DNA of 64,000 bases from assembly GCF_007035645.1 (NCBI RefSeq), contig NZ_AP019632.1:1054001-1118000 (forward strand), written 5' to 3'. The stretch is from Enterobacter asburiae. GTDB taxonomy: Bacteria; Pseudomonadota; Gammaproteobacteria; Enterobacterales; Enterobacteriaceae. Both the position numbers and the translations under genes were made by a program. The first letter of the stretch is position 1; every line of letters begins with the position of its first letter. Shown here piece by piece: positions 36,576 through 46,196 of the stretch. Under the pieces are notes generated by a model that searched no databases, was not told the origin of the DNA, and saw nothing but the letters and a program-made list of their open reading frames with translations.

Positions 36576-36583
36576 GTCAGACT
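36555..36583 (+). promoter_or_regulatory. isc operon promoter
   Basis: TTGACC (36555-36560), a 17-base spacer and CAGACT (36578-36583) preceded by TGT, an extended -10. The surrounding bases are nearly those of the E. coli iscR promoter as I remember it. Confidence 0.7.
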
Positions 36584-36657
36584 TGGCCCTGCTATGCAAT
36601 ACCCCCATTTTACAATAAAAAACCCCGGGCAGGGGCGAGTTTGAGGTTAAGTAAGAC

Positions 36658-37149
36658 ATGAGACTGACATCTAAAGGGCGTTATGCCGTGACCGCGATGC
36701 TGGACGTTGCGCTCAACTCCGAAGCGGGCCCGGTTCCGTTGGCTGATATTTCTGAACGACAAGGGATCTCCCTCTCTTACCTGGAGCAGCTGTTCTCGAG
36801 ACTGCGTAAAAATGGACTGGTTTCCAGCGTTCGTGGCCCAGGCGGCGGTTATCTGCTGGGTAAAGACGCGGGCAGTATTGCAGTTGGTGAAGTGATTAGC
36901 GCAGTTGACGAATCCGTTGACGCGACCCGTTGCCAGGGTAAAGGCGGCTGCCAGGGCGGCGATAAGTGCCTGACCCACGCGCTGTGGCGCGATCTGAGCG
37001 ACCGTCTCACCGGCTTCCTGAACAACATCACCCTGGGTGAACTGGTCAATAACCAGGAAGTTCTGGATGTCTCTGGTCGTCAGCACGGTCAGGATTCCCA
37101 ACGCAGCACCCGCGCGCAGGACGCTATCGACGTCAAACTGCGCGCGTAA
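36658..37149 (+). CDS. iscR: Iron-sulfur cluster-sensing regulator IscR
   Basis: IscR (163 residues) is an Rrf2-family regulator. With a [2Fe-2S] cluster it represses the isc operon through type-1 sites; without it, it controls other genes through type-2 sites. The winged helix (1-80) includes [29 protein letters not shown]. The cluster ligands are the three Cys and one His in [20 protein letters not shown] (about residues 91-110). As first gene of the isc operon it represses itself. A stem-loop lies between it and iscS. Confidence 0.97.
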   Translation: MRLTSKGRYAVTAMLDVALNSEAGPVPLADISERQGISLSYLEQLFSRLRKNGLVSSVRGPGGGYLLGKDAGSIAVGEVISAVDESVDATRCQGKGGCQGGDKCLTHALWRDLSDRLTGFLNNITLGELVNNQEVLDVSGRQHGQDSQRSTRAQDAIDVKLRA

Positions 37150-37178
37150 TAAAACGATAAAGATTTCAGAATCAGGCC

Positions 37179-37194
37179 GGGGCGGTCACGCCCC
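37179..37194 (+). ncRNA. Stem-loop in the iscR-iscS spacer
   Basis: GGGGCG (37179-37184) and CGCCCC (37189-37194) form a perfect hairpin with a GTCA loop. In E. coli a structure here protects the iscR part of the mRNA when the small RNA RyhB triggers decay of iscSUA. I infer the same role. Confidence 0.5.
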
Positions 37195-37266
37195 GCGTAC
37201 TCGGTCGTACATCCAGCCGGTTGCCTGATTCCTTGCATTGAAGCGATGTACGGAGTTTAAAGAGCA

Positions 37267-38481
37267 ATGAAATTACCGATTTATCTCGATTACTCCGCAA
37301 CCACGCCGGTGGACCCGCGTGTTGCCGAGAAAATGATGCAGTGTCTGACCCTGGACGGAAACTTTGGTAACCCAGCTTCCCGTTCACACCGTTTTGGCTG
37401 GCATGCTGAAGAGGCGGTTGATATCGCCCGTAATCAGATTGCCGACCTGGTGGGTGCCGACCCGCGTGAGATTGTTTTCACCTCCGGTGCGACCGAATCC
37501 GACAACCTGGCGATCAAAGGTGCAGCCAACTTTTATCAGAAAAAAGGCAAGCACATCATCACCAGCAAAACCGAACACAAAGCCGTGCTGGATACCTGCC
37601 GCCAGCTGGAGCGTGAAGGGTACGAAGTGACTTACCTGGCGCCACAGAGCAACGGGATCATCGACCTGAAAGAGCTCGAAGCGGCCATGCGTGATGACAC
37701 CATTCTGGTTTCCATCATGCACGTTAACAACGAAATCGGCGTCGTTCAGGACATCGCTACCATCGGCGAAATGTGCCGCGCGCGCGGTATCATCTATCAC
37801 GTTGACGCGACCCAGAGCGTGGGCAAACTGCCTATCGATCTGAGCCAGCTGAAAGTGGACCTGATGTCCTTCTCCGGCCACAAAATCTATGGCCCGAAAG
37901 GGATCGGCGCGCTGTACGTTCGTCGTAAACCGCGTATCCGCATCGAAGCACAGATGCACGGCGGCGGTCACGAGCGCGGCATGCGTTCCGGCACGCTGCC
38001 TGTTCACCAGATCGTGGGCATGGGCGAAGCGTACCGCATTGCGAAAGAAGAGATGGAAACCGAGATGGCGCGCCTGCGCACGCTGCGTAATCGTCTGTGG
38101 GACGGCGTGAAAGATATGGAAGAAGTGTATCTGAACGGCGATCTCGAGCAGGGCGCTCCGAACATCCTCAACGTCAGCTTCAACTATGTTGAAGGCGAAT
38201 CGCTGATCATGGCGCTGAAAGACCTGGCCGTTTCTTCCGGTTCTGCCTGTACGTCTGCAAGCCTGGAGCCATCCTACGTGCTGCGCGCGCTGGGCATGAC
38301 CGACGAGCTGGCGCACAGCTCTATCCGTTTCTCTTTAGGTCGTTTCACTACCGAAGAAGAGATTGACTACACCATCAAGCTGGTTCGCAACTCCATCGGC
38401 CGTCTGCGCGACCTTTCTCCACTGTGGGAAATGTTCAAGCAGGGCGTGGATCTGAACAGCATTGAATGGTCACATCACTAA
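37267..38481 (+). CDS. iscS: Cysteine desulfurase IscS
   Basis: IscS (404 residues) is the PLP enzyme that takes sulfur from cysteine for iron-sulfur clusters, thiamine and tRNA thiolation. The PLP lysine is in [13 protein letters not shown] (about 206), and the persulfide Cys is in [14 protein letters not shown] (about 328). Length equals E. coli IscS. It lies 117 bases after iscR, and iscU follows after 24 bases with AAGGAG upstream. Confidence 0.98.
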   Translation: MKLPIYLDYSATTPVDPRVAEKMMQCLTLDGNFGNPASRSHRFGWHAEEAVDIARNQIADLVGADPREIVFTSGATESDNLAIKGAANFYQKKGKHIITSKTEHKAVLDTCRQLEREGYEVTYLAPQSNGIIDLKELEAAMRDDTILVSIMHVNNEIGVVQDIATIGEMCRARGIIYHVDATQSVGKLPIDLSQLKVDLMSFSGHKIYGPKGIGALYVRRKPRIRIEAQMHGGGHERGMRSGTLPVHQIVGMGEAYRIAKEEMETEMARLRTLRNRLWDGVKDMEEVYLNGDLEQGAPNILNVSFNYVEGESLIMALKDLAVSSGSACTSASLEPSYVLRALGMTDELAHSSIRFSLGRFTTEEEIDYTIKLVRNSIGRLRDLSPLWEMFKQGVDLNSIEWSHH

Positions 38482-38505
38482 TCGGTACATAAGGAGAATT
38501 CAATC

Positions 38506-38892
38506 ATGGCATACAGCGAAAAAGTCATCGATCATTACGAGAACCCGCGCAACGTTGGCTCTTTTGACAACAGCGACGAATCTGTCGGTAGCGGCATGGT
38601 TGGCGCACCGGCGTGTGGCGACGTGATGAAGTTGCAGATTAAAGTCAACAATGAAGGTATCATTGAAGACGCGCGCTTCAAGACCTACGGCTGCGGTTCT
38701 GCTATCGCGTCCAGCTCCCTGGTTACCGAATGGGTGAAGGGCAAGTCTCTGGACGAAGCACAGGCAATCAAGAACACGGATATTGCTGAAGAACTCGAAC
38801 TGCCACCGGTGAAAATTCACTGTTCAATTCTGGCAGAAGACGCGATCAAAGCCGCCATTGCGGATTACAAAAGCAAACGTGAAGCAAAATAA
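38506..38892 (+). CDS. iscU: Iron-sulfur cluster scaffold IscU
   Basis: IscU (128 residues) is the scaffold on which the [2Fe-2S] cluster is built from IscS-bound sulfur before transfer with HscA/HscB. The three Cys ligands are in GAPACGDVMKL, KTYGCGSAIASSS and PPVKIHCSILAED; the LPPVK part of the last is the HscA recognition motif. Length equals the E. coli protein. Confidence 0.98.
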   Translation: MAYSEKVIDHYENPRNVGSFDNSDESVGSGMVGAPACGDVMKLQIKVNNEGIIEDARFKTYGCGSAIASSSLVTEWVKGKSLDEAQAIKNTDIAEELELPPVKIHCSILAEDAIKAAIADYKSKREAK

Positions 38893-38905
38893 TTGAGGTT
38901 TGAGT

Positions 38906-39229
38906 ATGTCGATTACCCTTAGCGACAGCGCTGCCGCGCGAGTAAGCTCTTTTCTGGCGAACCGTGGTAAAGGCTTTGGCCTGCGACTGGGCGTACGTAC
39001 CTCCGGCTGTTCTGGTATGGCTTACGTACTGGAGTTTGTTGACGAGCCGGCGTCTGACGACACCGTGTTTGAAGACAAGGGCGTGAAGGTGGTGGTCGAT
39101 GGCAAAAGCCTGCAATTCCTCAATGGCACTCAGCTGGACTTCGTTAAAGAAGGCCTGAACGAAGGGTTCAAATTCACGAACCCGAACGTCAAAGACGAGT
39201 GTGGTTGCGGCGAAAGCTTCCACGTTTAA
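38906..39229 (+). CDS. iscA: Iron-sulfur cluster assembly protein IscA
   Basis: IscA (107 residues) is an A-type carrier that delivers clusters, mainly to [4Fe-4S] targets. The conserved Cys residues are in [10 protein letters not shown] and in the C-terminal [13 protein letters not shown] 38906 is preferred to a TTG two codons earlier: it gives the E. coli N-terminus [13 protein letters not shown], with TTGAGG upstream. A hairpin (39244-39280) follows before hscB. Confidence 0.97.
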   Translation: MSITLSDSAAARVSSFLANRGKGFGLRLGVRTSGCSGMAYVLEFVDEPASDDTVFEDKGVKVVVDGKSLQFLNGTQLDFVKEGLNEGFKFTNPNVKDECGCGESFHV

Positions 39230-39243
39230 CCGCGCGTCATCCG

Positions 39244-39280
39244 AAACCCCACCGTGGCTTACCCGCTGCGCGTGGGGTTT
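39244..39280 (+). terminator. Intra-operon hairpin between iscA and hscB
   Basis: AAACCCCAC (39244-39252) pairs with GTGGGGTTT (39272-39280), followed by GTTCT. The short T run suggests partial termination or mRNA protection that would lower hscBA-fdx relative to iscSUA. Confidence 0.5.
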
Positions 39281-39308
39281 GTTCTAACAGGCTACCCCTG
39301 AGAATGTT

Positions 39309-39824
39309 ATGGATTACTTCACTCTCTTCGGACTACCCGCTCAATACCCGATTGATCTCCAGGCGCTGACGATCCGTTTTCAGGATCTTCAGCGTCAGTA
39401 TCACCCGGATAAATTCGCCAGTGGTACTCAGTCTGAGCAATTGGCTGCGGTTTCCCAATCTGCGACCATCAACCAGGCCTGGCAGACGCTGCGCCATCCG
39501 CTGGCGCGTGCAGAATATCTGCTCTCGCTCCACGGTTTCGATCTGGCGAGCGAACAGCATACCGTGCGCGACACCGCGTTTCTGATGGAACAGCTGGAGC
39601 TTCGCGAAGAGCTGGATGAGATTGAACAGGCCAAAGACGAAGCGCGTCTGGAAAGCTTCATCACGCGCGTGAAGGGCATGTTCGATACCCGCCATCAGCA
39701 GATGGTGGAGCAACTGAACAACGAGACCTGGGACGTGGCGGCAGACACTGTGCGCAAACTCCGTTTTCTCGATAAACTGCGAAGCAGTGCTGAACAACTC
39801 GAAGAAAAGCTGCTCGATTTTTAA
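39309..39824 (+). CDS. hscB: Co-chaperone HscB
   Basis: HscB (171 residues) is the J-type co-chaperone that brings IscU to HscA and stimulates its ATPase. The J domain (about 1-75) has the HPD triad in [10 protein letters not shown], and the C-terminal three-helix bundle binds IscU. Length equals E. coli HscB; hscA follows after 14 bases. Confidence 0.97.
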   Translation: MDYFTLFGLPAQYPIDLQALTIRFQDLQRQYHPDKFASGTQSEQLAAVSQSATINQAWQTLRHPLARAEYLLSLHGFDLASEQHTVRDTAFLMEQLELREELDEIEQAKDEARLESFITRVKGMFDTRHQQMVEQLNNETWDVAADTVRKLRFLDKLRSSAEQLEEKLLDF

Positions 39825-39838
39825 TTTCGGAAGCAATT

Positions 39839-41689
39839 ATGGCCTTATTACAAATTAGTGAGCCTGGCTTAAGTGCCGCACCGCACCAGCGTCGTCTGGC
39901 GGTGGGTATCGATCTGGGCACCACCAATTCCCTCGTGGCGACCGTGCGCAGCGGCCAGGCGGAAACGCTGGCTGACGAGCAGGGCCGCCATCTGCTGCCT
40001 TCCGTGGTCCACTACCAGCAGCAGGGTCACGCGGTCGGCTATGACGCCCGCGCCAACGCCGCGCGCGATCCGGCCAACACCATCAGCTCCGTAAAGCGCA
40101 TGATGGGCCGCTCGCTGGCCGATATTCAGACCCGCTATCCGCATCTGCCGTATCAGCTGCAGGCCAGTGAAAACGGCCTGCCGATGATTGCGACCGCGGC
40201 CGGTCTGCTGAACCCGATTCGCGTTTCCTCCGACATCCTCAAAGCGCTGGCGGCGCGCGCGACGGCAACGCTTGGCGGCGATCTGGACGGTGTAGTCATC
40301 ACCGTTCCGGCCTATTTTGACGATGCACAGCGTCAGGGCACCAAAGACGCCGCGCGTCTGGCAGGCCTGCACGTGCTGCGCCTGCTGAACGAACCGACGG
40401 CGGCGGCGATTGCCTACGGCCTCGACTCCGGTCAGGAAGGGGTGATCGCGGTTTACGATCTCGGCGGCGGTACCTTTGATATCTCGATCCTGCGCTTAAG
40501 CCGCGGGGTATTTGAAGTGCTGGCGACCGGCGGGGATTCCGCGCTGGGCGGCGATGACTTCGACCATCTGCTGGCGGATTATATTCGCGAGCAGGCGGGC
40601 ATCAGCGATCGCAGCGATGCGCGCGTGCAGCGTGAACTACTGGATGCGGCCATCGACGCCAAAATCGCCCTGAGCGATGCGCAGACGGTTACCGTAAACG
40701 TTGCGGGCTGGCAGGGTGAGATCGCCCGCGACCAGTTCAGCGATCTGATTGCCCCGCTGGTGAAACGCACCCTGCTGGCCTGCCGTCGCGCATTGAAAGA
40801 TGCGGGCGTTGAGGCGAACGAGGTGCTGGAAGTGGTCATGGTGGGCGGTTCGACTCGCGTGCCGCTGGTGCGCGAGCGCGTGGGTGAATTCTTTGGCCGC
40901 ACGCCGCTGACCTCCATCGACCCGGACAAAGTGGTTGCCGTGGGCGCCGCAATCCAGGCCGATATCCTGGTCGGCAACAAGCCGGACAGCGAAATGCTGC
41001 TGCTGGACGTCATCCCGCTGTCGCTCGGGTTAGAAACCATGGGCGGCCTGGTGGAGAAAGTGATCCCGCGTAACACCACTATTCCGGTGGCGCGCGCGCA
41101 GGAGTTCACCACCTTCAAAGACGGCCAGACCGCGATGTCCATCCACGTGATGCAGGGCGAGCGCGAGCTGGTGCAGGACTGCCGCTCTCTGGCGCGCTTT
41201 GCGCTGCGCGGTATCCCGGCGCTGCCTGCGGGCGGGGCGCATATTCGCGTTACCTTCCAGGTGGATGCGGACGGTCTGCTGAGCGTCACGGCGATGGAAA
41301 AATCCACCGGCGTGGAATCGTCCATTCAGGTGAAGCCGTCCTACGGCCTGACCGATGGCGAAATCGCCTCCATGATTCAGGACTCAATGAGCTACGCCGA
41401 GCAGGATGTGAAGGCGCGTATGCTGGCTGAACAAAAAGTTGAAGCCGCCCGCGTGCTGGAGAGCCTGAACGGCGCGCTCGCTGCCGATGCCGCGCTGTTA
41501 AGCGCCGCTGAGCGTCAGGTGATTGACGACGCTGCCGCGCATTTAAGCGCAGTAGCAGAAGGCAATGACGCTGACGCAATAGAAGAAGCCATTAAAAACG
41601 TTGATAAACAAACCCAGGACTTTGCTGCTCGCCGCATGGACAAATCTGTCCGCGTCGCGCTGAAAGGCCAGTCCGTGGACGAGGTTTAA
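39839..41689 (+). CDS. hscA: Hsp70-type chaperone HscA
   Basis: HscA (616 residues) is the specialised Hsp70 that binds the LPPVK motif of IscU and drives cluster transfer with ATP. The nucleotide-binding domain has [28 protein letters not shown] and [15 protein letters not shown]. The substrate-binding domain follows from about residue 385. Its [17 protein letters not shown] linker lies between the two. It lacks a DnaK-like acidic C-terminal tail, as expected. One base separates it from fdx. Confidence 0.98.
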   Translation: MALLQISEPGLSAAPHQRRLAVGIDLGTTNSLVATVRSGQAETLADEQGRHLLPSVVHYQQQGHAVGYDARANAARDPANTISSVKRMMGRSLADIQTRYPHLPYQLQASENGLPMIATAAGLLNPIRVSSDILKALAARATATLGGDLDGVVITVPAYFDDAQRQGTKDAARLAGLHVLRLLNEPTAAAIAYGLDSGQEGVIAVYDLGGGTFDISILRLSRGVFEVLATGGDSALGGDDFDHLLADYIREQAGISDRSDARVQRELLDAAIDAKIALSDAQTVTVNVAGWQGEIARDQFSDLIAPLVKRTLLACRRALKDAGVEANEVLEVVMVGGSTRVPLVRERVGEFFGRTPLTSIDPDKVVAVGAAIQADILVGNKPDSEMLLLDVIPLSLGLETMGGLVEKVIPRNTTIPVARAQEFTTFKDGQTAMSIHVMQGERELVQDCRSLARFALRGIPALPAGGAHIRVTFQVDADGLLSVTAMEKSTGVESSIQVKPSYGLTDGEIASMIQDSMSYAEQDVKARMLAEQKVEAARVLESLNGALAADAALLSAAERQVIDDAAAHLSAVAEGNDADAIEEAIKNVDKQTQDFAARRMDKSVRVALKGQSVDEV

Positions 41690-41690
41690 T

Positions 41691-42026
41691 ATGCCAAAGA
41701 TTGTTATTTTGCCTCATGCGGACCTCTGTCCGGATGGCGCTGTTCTGGAAGCGAAGACCGGTGAAACCATTCTCGATGTTGCCCTGCGTGCAGGTATCGA
41801 AGTGGAACACGCCTGTGAAAAATCCTGTGCCTGCACCACCTGCCACTGCATCGTGCGTGAAGGTTTTGACTCTCTCGCCGAGAGCACCGAAGACGAAGAC
41901 GACATGCTGGATAAAGCATGGGGTCTGGAGCCTGACAGCCGCCTGAGCTGCCAGGCCGCAGTGACCGATGAAGATCTGGTCGTGGAATTCCCACGCTACA
42001 CCATCAACCACGCACGCGAGCATTGA
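41691..42026 (+). CDS. fdx: [2Fe-2S] ferredoxin of the Isc system
   Basis: Fdx (111 residues) is the adrenodoxin-type ferredoxin that supplies electrons to cluster assembly on IscU/IscS. The ligands are the Cys residues in [12 protein letters not shown] and the later LSCQA. The acidic stretch [11 protein letters not shown] is typical of the group. It starts one base after hscA and ends one base before iscX. Confidence 0.97.
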   Translation: MPKIVILPHADLCPDGAVLEAKTGETILDVALRAGIEVEHACEKSCACTTCHCIVREGFDSLAESTEDEDDMLDKAWGLEPDSRLSCQAAVTDEDLVVEFPRYTINHAREH

Positions 42027-42027
42027 T

Positions 42028-42228
42028 ATGGGACTTAAGTGGACAGACAGCCGTGAAATCGGCGAAGCGCTCTACGACGCGAACCCGGATCTCGATCCGA
42101 AGACCGTACGATTCACCGACATGCATCAGTGGATCTGCGATTTAGAGGATTTCGACGACGATCCAAACGCATCCAATGAAAAAATTCTGGAGGCGATTCT
42201 GTTAGTCTGGTTAGATGAAGCAGAATAA
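42028..42228 (+). CDS. iscX: Iron-sulfur assembly protein IscX
   Basis: IscX (66 residues) is a small acidic protein that binds IscS and iron and tunes the rate of cluster assembly. The sequence [20 protein letters not shown] begins it, and [14 protein letters not shown] gives the acidic surface. The open frame extends back to 41968 inside fdx, but ATG 42028 gives the E. coli length. A hairpin follows. Confidence 0.96.
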   Translation: MGLKWTDSREIGEALYDANPDLDPKTVRFTDMHQWICDLEDFDDDPNASNEKILEAILLVWLDEAE

Positions 42229-42236
42229 ATAACATA

Positions 42237-42262
42237 ACGGGCTGCCTTCAGGCGGCCCGTTT
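42237..42262 (+). terminator. Hairpin after iscX
   Basis: ACGGGCTGCC and GGCGGCCCGT pair around TTCA (one mismatch), with TT after. It probably ends or attenuates the isc transcript before pepB. Confidence 0.55.
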
Positions 42263-42288
42263 GCTAGTTGCTAATAAGGATAAATAAA

Positions 42289-43575
42289 ATGACCGAAGCG
42301 ATGAAGATTACGCTCTCGAATCAGCCTGCTGACGCGCGCTGGGGCGAGAAAGCCACCTACAGCATTAATAACGACGGCATTACCCTGCACCTGACGGGCA
42401 ACGATGATTTGGGCCTGATCCAGCGCGCTGCGCGTAAAATTGACGGCCTGGGCATTAAGCATGTCTCCCTGGAAGGCGAAGGCTGGGACACCGACCGCAG
42501 TTGGGCATTCTGGGCAGGCTACAAAGGGCCGAAAGGCACCCGCAAAATCGAGTGGGCGAACCTCGACGAAGCCGGTCAGAAAGAGCTGGAACGCCGCCTG
42601 CAAATCATCGACTGGGTGCGCGACACCATCAACGCCCCGGCGGAAGAGCTTGGTCCGGAGCAGCTGGCGCAGCGCGCGGTTGACCTGCTGTGCGGCGTGG
42701 CGGGCGAGAAAATGTCCTACCGCATCACCAAAGGTGAAGACCTGCGCGAGCAGAATTACATGGGCATCCACACCGTGGGCCGTGGTTCTGAGCGTCCTCC
42801 GGTCCTGCTGGCGCTGGATTACAACCCAACCGGCGATAAAGCGGCACCGGTCTTTGCCTGCCTGGTGGGGAAAGGCATCACCTTTGATACCGGCGGCTAC
42901 AGCCTGAAGCAGAGCGCGTTCATGGACTCCATGAAGTCCGACATGGGCGGCGCGGCAACTATCACCGGCGCGCTGGCGTTCGCCATCACCCGCGGTCTGA
43001 ACAAGCGCGTGAAGCTGTATCTGTGCTGCGCGGATAACATGGTGAGCGGTAACGCCTTCAAGCTGGGCGACATCATTCGCTACCGCAACGGCAAAAACGT
43101 CGAAGTGATGAACACCGACGCCGAAGGCCGTCTGGTGCTGGCCGATGGTCTGATCGACGCGTCTGCCCAGAAGCCAGAGCTGATTATCGACATGGCGACC
43201 CTGACCGGCGCGGCAAAAACCGCCCTGGGCAACGACTACCACGCGCTGTTCAGCTTTGACGACAAGCTGGCTGCTCGCCTGCTGGCAAGCGCCGCTGCGG
43301 AAAACGAGCCGTTCTGGCGTCTGCCGCTGGCTGAGTTCCACCGCAGCCAGCTGCCGTCCAACTTTGCCGAGCTGAACAACACCGCGAGCGCGGCGTACCC
43401 GGCGGGTGCAAGCACGGCGGCAGGCTTCCTGTCCCACTTCGTTGAGAACTACCACGAAGGCTGGCTGCACATCGACTGTTCCGCAACGTACCGTAAAGCG
43501 GCGGTTGAGCAGTGGTCCGCTGGCGCGACCGGTCTGGGCGTGCGTACCGTGGCGAACCTGCTGACGGCTGAGTAA
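42289..43575 (+). CDS. pepB: Peptidase B (leucyl aminopeptidase family M17)
   Basis: PepB (428 residues) removes N-terminal residues from peptides in the cytoplasm and needs two metal ions. The C-terminal catalytic domain has [27 protein letters not shown] and the M17 signature [14 protein letters not shown], which give the metal ligands. ATG 42289 ([10 protein letters not shown]) agrees with the E. coli start; the open frame begins at 42268. It follows the isc operon, as in E. coli. Confidence 0.96.
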   Translation: MTEAMKITLSNQPADARWGEKATYSINNDGITLHLTGNDDLGLIQRAARKIDGLGIKHVSLEGEGWDTDRSWAFWAGYKGPKGTRKIEWANLDEAGQKELERRLQIIDWVRDTINAPAEELGPEQLAQRAVDLLCGVAGEKMSYRITKGEDLREQNYMGIHTVGRGSERPPVLLALDYNPTGDKAAPVFACLVGKGITFDTGGYSLKQSAFMDSMKSDMGGAATITGALAFAITRGLNKRVKLYLCCADNMVSGNAFKLGDIIRYRNGKNVEVMNTDAEGRLVLADGLIDASAQKPELIIDMATLTGAAKTALGNDYHALFSFDDKLAARLLASAAAENEPFWRLPLAEFHRSQLPSNFAELNNTASAAYPAGASTAAGFLSHFVENYHEGWLHIDCSATYRKAAVEQWSAGATGLGVRTVANLLTAE

Positions 43576-43584
43576 TCTTTATTG

Positions 43585-43663
43585 CCCTCACCCTAACCCT
43601 CTCCCAAGGGGAGAGGGGATGGTTTGCTCCCTCTCCCTTGAGGGAGAGGGCTGGGGTGAGGGG
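43585..43663. repeat. Dispersed palindromic repeat, copy 4 (inverted pair)
   Basis: Two units face each other: CCCTCACCCTAACCCTCTCC then an AAG loop and GGGAGAGGG, an 11-base spacer GATGGTTTGCT-like, then CCCTCTCCC, loop, GGGAGAGGGCTGGGGTGAGG. The whole forms a 79-base near-perfect inverted repeat of the BIME kind, wedged between pepB and sseB. Confidence 0.8.
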
Positions 43664-43685
43664 AAATGCATCATCTGGAATTGTT

Positions 43686-44462
43686 ATGTCCGAAACCAAA
43701 AACGAATTAGAAACCCTGCTGGAGCAGGCGGCGACCGAGCCCGCCCACCGTCCGGCATTTTTCCGCACGCTGCTGGAATCCACCGTCTGGGTGCCGGGCA
43801 CCGCGGCGGAAGGTGAGCAGGTTGTAGAAGACAGCGCGCTGGATCTGCTGCACTGGGAGAAAGACGACGGCACGTCGGTGATCCCGTTCTTCACCTCGTT
43901 GGAAGCCCTGCAGGAAGCGGTAGAAGACGAACAGGCGTTCGTGGTGATGCCGGTGCGTACCCTGTTTGAAATGACGCTGGGCCAGACGCTGTTCCTTAAC
44001 GCGAAGCTGCCGACCGGGAAAGAGTTTACCCCGCGTGAAATCAGCCATCTGATAGGTGAAGAGGGCAACCCGCTCAGCACCCAGGAAGTGCTGGAAGGGG
44101 GCGAAACGCTGCTGCTTTCTGAAGTGGCCGAGCCGCCCGCGCAGATGATTGATTCCCTCACGACGCTGTTCAAAACCCTGAAACCGGTTAGACGCGCGTT
44201 TCTCTGCTCCATTAAAGAGCGTGCGGACGAGCATCCGGTTCTGCTGATTGGTATTGAGGCGGACGGCGATATCGACGACATCATTCAGGCGGCGGGAAGC
44301 GTGGCGACCGACACGCTGCCGGGCGATGAGCCGATTGATATCTGCCAGGTGAAGAACGGCGAGAAGGGCATCAGCCACTTTATTACCGAGCACATCACCC
44401 CGTTCTACGAGCGTCGCTGGGGCGGCTTCCTGCGCGATCTCAAAACCAACCGCATCATCTGA
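43686..44462 (+). CDS. sseB: Enhanced serine sensitivity protein SseB
   Basis: SseB (258 residues) is named for the serine sensitivity its overexpression causes in E. coli; its molecular role is not well defined. The protein is cytoplasmic, acidic and has an N-terminal SseB domain and a C-terminal SseB domain (HITPFYERRWGGFLRDLKTNRII at the end). The start at 43686 is chosen to match the E. coli N-terminus MSETKNELE; the frame is open into the repeat from 43638. This SseB is not the Salmonella type III effector of the same name. Confidence 0.93.
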   Translation: MSETKNELETLLEQAATEPAHRPAFFRTLLESTVWVPGTAAEGEQVVEDSALDLLHWEKDDGTSVIPFFTSLEALQEAVEDEQAFVVMPVRTLFEMTLGQTLFLNAKLPTGKEFTPREISHLIGEEGNPLSTQEVLEGGETLLLSEVAEPPAQMIDSLTTLFKTLKPVRRAFLCSIKERADEHPVLLIGIEADGDIDDIIQAAGSVATDTLPGDEPIDICQVKNGEKGISHFITEHITPFYERRWGGFLRDLKTNRII

Positions 44463-44468
44463 TTACGG

Positions 44469-44487
44469 CGGGGTGAATATCACCCCG
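44469..44487. terminator. Hairpin between convergent sseB and the RpiR gene
   Basis: CGGGGTGA (44469-44476) pairs with TCACCCCG (44480-44487) with an ATA loop. It overlaps the last codons of the minus-strand gene. Confidence 0.5.
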
Positions 44488-45250
44488 TTGCTTCCAGCAG
44501 CAGTAAATCCATCAGCAGCACCAGATTCGACTCAAACGACGTCACCCCTGCGGCTTCGGCGGCGAAGTGCACCGCTTCGTCATAGAGGGCAAAATGCACG
44601 TCCGCCATCCCCGCCAGCGTATTGGCCGAGGCGCGGGTAAACGCGACGATCGTCATACCGACGTTTTTGGCAATCCGCGCTTTATCCAGCACCTGCTCCG
44701 TTTCACCGCTGCGCGAGACGGCAATAAACACCTGATAGCGGGCGGCGTTGCTGAGGAAAATATTCCGGCTGTCCCCCGGCCCGGAGATAAACGCCGTTTT
44801 GCCCAGCACCTGCAGCTTCTTGGTCAGGTACTCCGCAAACAGATAGGAAAACCCGGCCCCGTAGAGAAAGAAGCTCTCTTTCTGGCGCAGCAGGTCGGCA
44901 AACTGCTGGCGCTTTTCCTGCGTGACCCACTGGAAGGTGTGCTGATAGTTGGCGATAAACTGATTAAACAGCGCCGGGAGTTCAGGAAGCGACTGCCCCT
45001 GGGCGGCAATATGCGGTGTGTCGGAGAGCAGCTGCTTGCAGTGCCAGATAAACTCGCTAAAGCCGCTGAACCCCAGCTTCTGACACAGCCGCATGATGGT
45101 GGCGGTGGAAACAAATGTCGCCTGCGCCAGCTCGCGTACCGTGATGTTGCCCACCAGCAGCGGGTGCTCCGTGAGGTGGGCGAGGACGCGATACTCCGCG
45201 CGGGTCAGCGACGCCCCGCGCGTTAACAGCGTGGCCAGGCGGTTATCCAT
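44480..45250 (-). CDS. RpiR/MurR-family transcriptional regulator of the alpha-glucoside module
   Basis: This 256-residue protein has an N-terminal winged helix-turn-helix (about 1-80, with ITVRELAQATFVSTATIMRLCQ) and a C-terminal SIS domain (FFLYGAGFSYLFAEYLTKK, VFIAVSRSGETEQVL), the RpiR layout. Such regulators bind phospho-sugars. It lies downstream of sseA on the same strand, with one shared base (TAATG), and close to an EIICB and a 6-phospho-alpha-glucosidase, so I infer that it controls that pair. Similar regulators accompany glv and agl clusters. E. coli has no gene between sseB and sseA as I remember it. Confidence 0.82.
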   Translation of the reverse strand: MDNRLATLLTRGASLTRAEYRVLAHLTEHPLLVGNITVRELAQATFVSTATIMRLCQKLGFSGFSEFIWHCKQLLSDTPHIAAQGQSLPELPALFNQFIANYQHTFQWVTQEKRQQFADLLRQKESFFLYGAGFSYLFAEYLTKKLQVLGKTAFISGPGDSRNIFLSNAARYQVFIAVSRSGETEQVLDKARIAKNVGMTIVAFTRASANTLAGMADVHFALYDEAVHFAAEAAGVTSFESNLVLLMDLLLLEATG

Positions 45251-46098
45251 TATTTCGCGGGTTCAACCGGCAGATCGTCTCGCGCACCCCATTCGCTCCA
45301 GGCGCCGTCGTAGAGCGTGACGTCGTTCGCGCCGAGCGTGGCGAGCGCCAGGATCACCACGCAGGCCGTTACGCCGGAGCCGCAGCTGGCAATAATCGGA
45401 CGATGTAAATCCACGCCAGCACGGTCAAAAATGGCCCGCAGCTCGTCGGTGGTTTTCAGCTCGCCCTCAAACACCAGCTCGCCCCACGGTACGTTCAGCG
45501 CCCCCGGAATATGTCCGCGCTTCAGCCCCGGACGCGGTTCATCCGCTTCGGCATTGAATCGCGGAGCAGGACGGGCATCGACGATTTGCGCCGTTTTTTC
45601 ATGACTCACGACCAGCACGTCGGTCAGGCGTTTCACCACGTGCGCGTCGAACGTGGCGTCGAATTCGCCTTCCGGAAGCGTCACGTCACCCTGCTGGAGC
45701 GGCAGCTCGTCGCGCTTCCAGCCCGCCAGCCCGCCCGCCAGAATCGACACTTTTTCCACGCCGAAGTTTTTCAGCATCCACCACGCGCGCGGGGCGGAGA
45801 AGAGGTTACCTTCATCATAAACAACGAGGTGTTTGTCTTTGCTGACGCCCAGCTCGCGCATCGCCACGGAAAACGCTTCCGGGCGCGGCAGCATGTGCGG
45901 CAGGGGAGAGTTGCGATCGGAGAGGGCTTCGATATCAAAAAATACCGCGCCAGGCAGATGTCCGGCACGGTATTCCGCGACCATATCGCGAAGGTGTTCC
46001 TGCCCGGCCGGGGCCATACGCGCGTCAATAATCTGAACTTCCGGATCGTCACCGTGCTCAATCAGCCAGTCGGCGGCGACAAAATATGAGGTGGACAT
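45250..46098 (-). CDS. sseA: 3-mercaptopyruvate sulfurtransferase SseA
   Basis: SseA (282 residues) transfers sulfur from 3-mercaptopyruvate to thiols or cyanide and can add to cellular hydrogen sulfide. It has two rhodanese domains. The active-site loop CGSGVTACV near residue 238 is of the mercaptopyruvate type (CG[S/T]G[V/T]T) rather than the thiosulfate type. The ATG at 46098 has GGAGG upstream; the open frame continues to 46173 with no support. In E. coli it is next to yfhM; here an alpha-glucoside PTS set lies between, and an RpiR gene follows it. Confidence 0.94.
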   Translation of the reverse strand: MSTSYFVAADWLIEHGDDPEVQIIDARMAPAGQEHLRDMVAEYRAGHLPGAVFFDIEALSDRNSPLPHMLPRPEAFSVAMRELGVSKDKHLVVYDEGNLFSAPRAWWMLKNFGVEKVSILAGGLAGWKRDELPLQQGDVTLPEGEFDATFDAHVVKRLTDVLVVSHEKTAQIVDARPAPRFNAEADEPRPGLKRGHIPGALNVPWGELVFEGELKTTDELRAIFDRAGVDLHRPIIASCGSGVTACVVILALATLGANDVTLYDGAWSEWGARDDLPVEPAK

Positions 46099-46130
46099 GG
46101 GTTGCCTCCATTCTTTTCCGTAAAAAAGGA

Positions 46131-46158
46131 TTGTCGGTGTTTTTTCTGACACCGACAA
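46131..46158 (-). terminator. Terminator after the alpha-glucoside genes
   Basis: TTGTCGGTGT (46131-46140) and ACACCGACAA (46149-46158) form a perfect 10-base stem. Read on the minus strand it is followed by TCC and then TTTTTT, which fits termination of the EIICB-hydrolase transcript before sseA. Confidence 0.65.
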
Positions 46159-46196
46159 GCAAACCACGTTCAACTCGCGAGCAAGCCCCTATTTTT

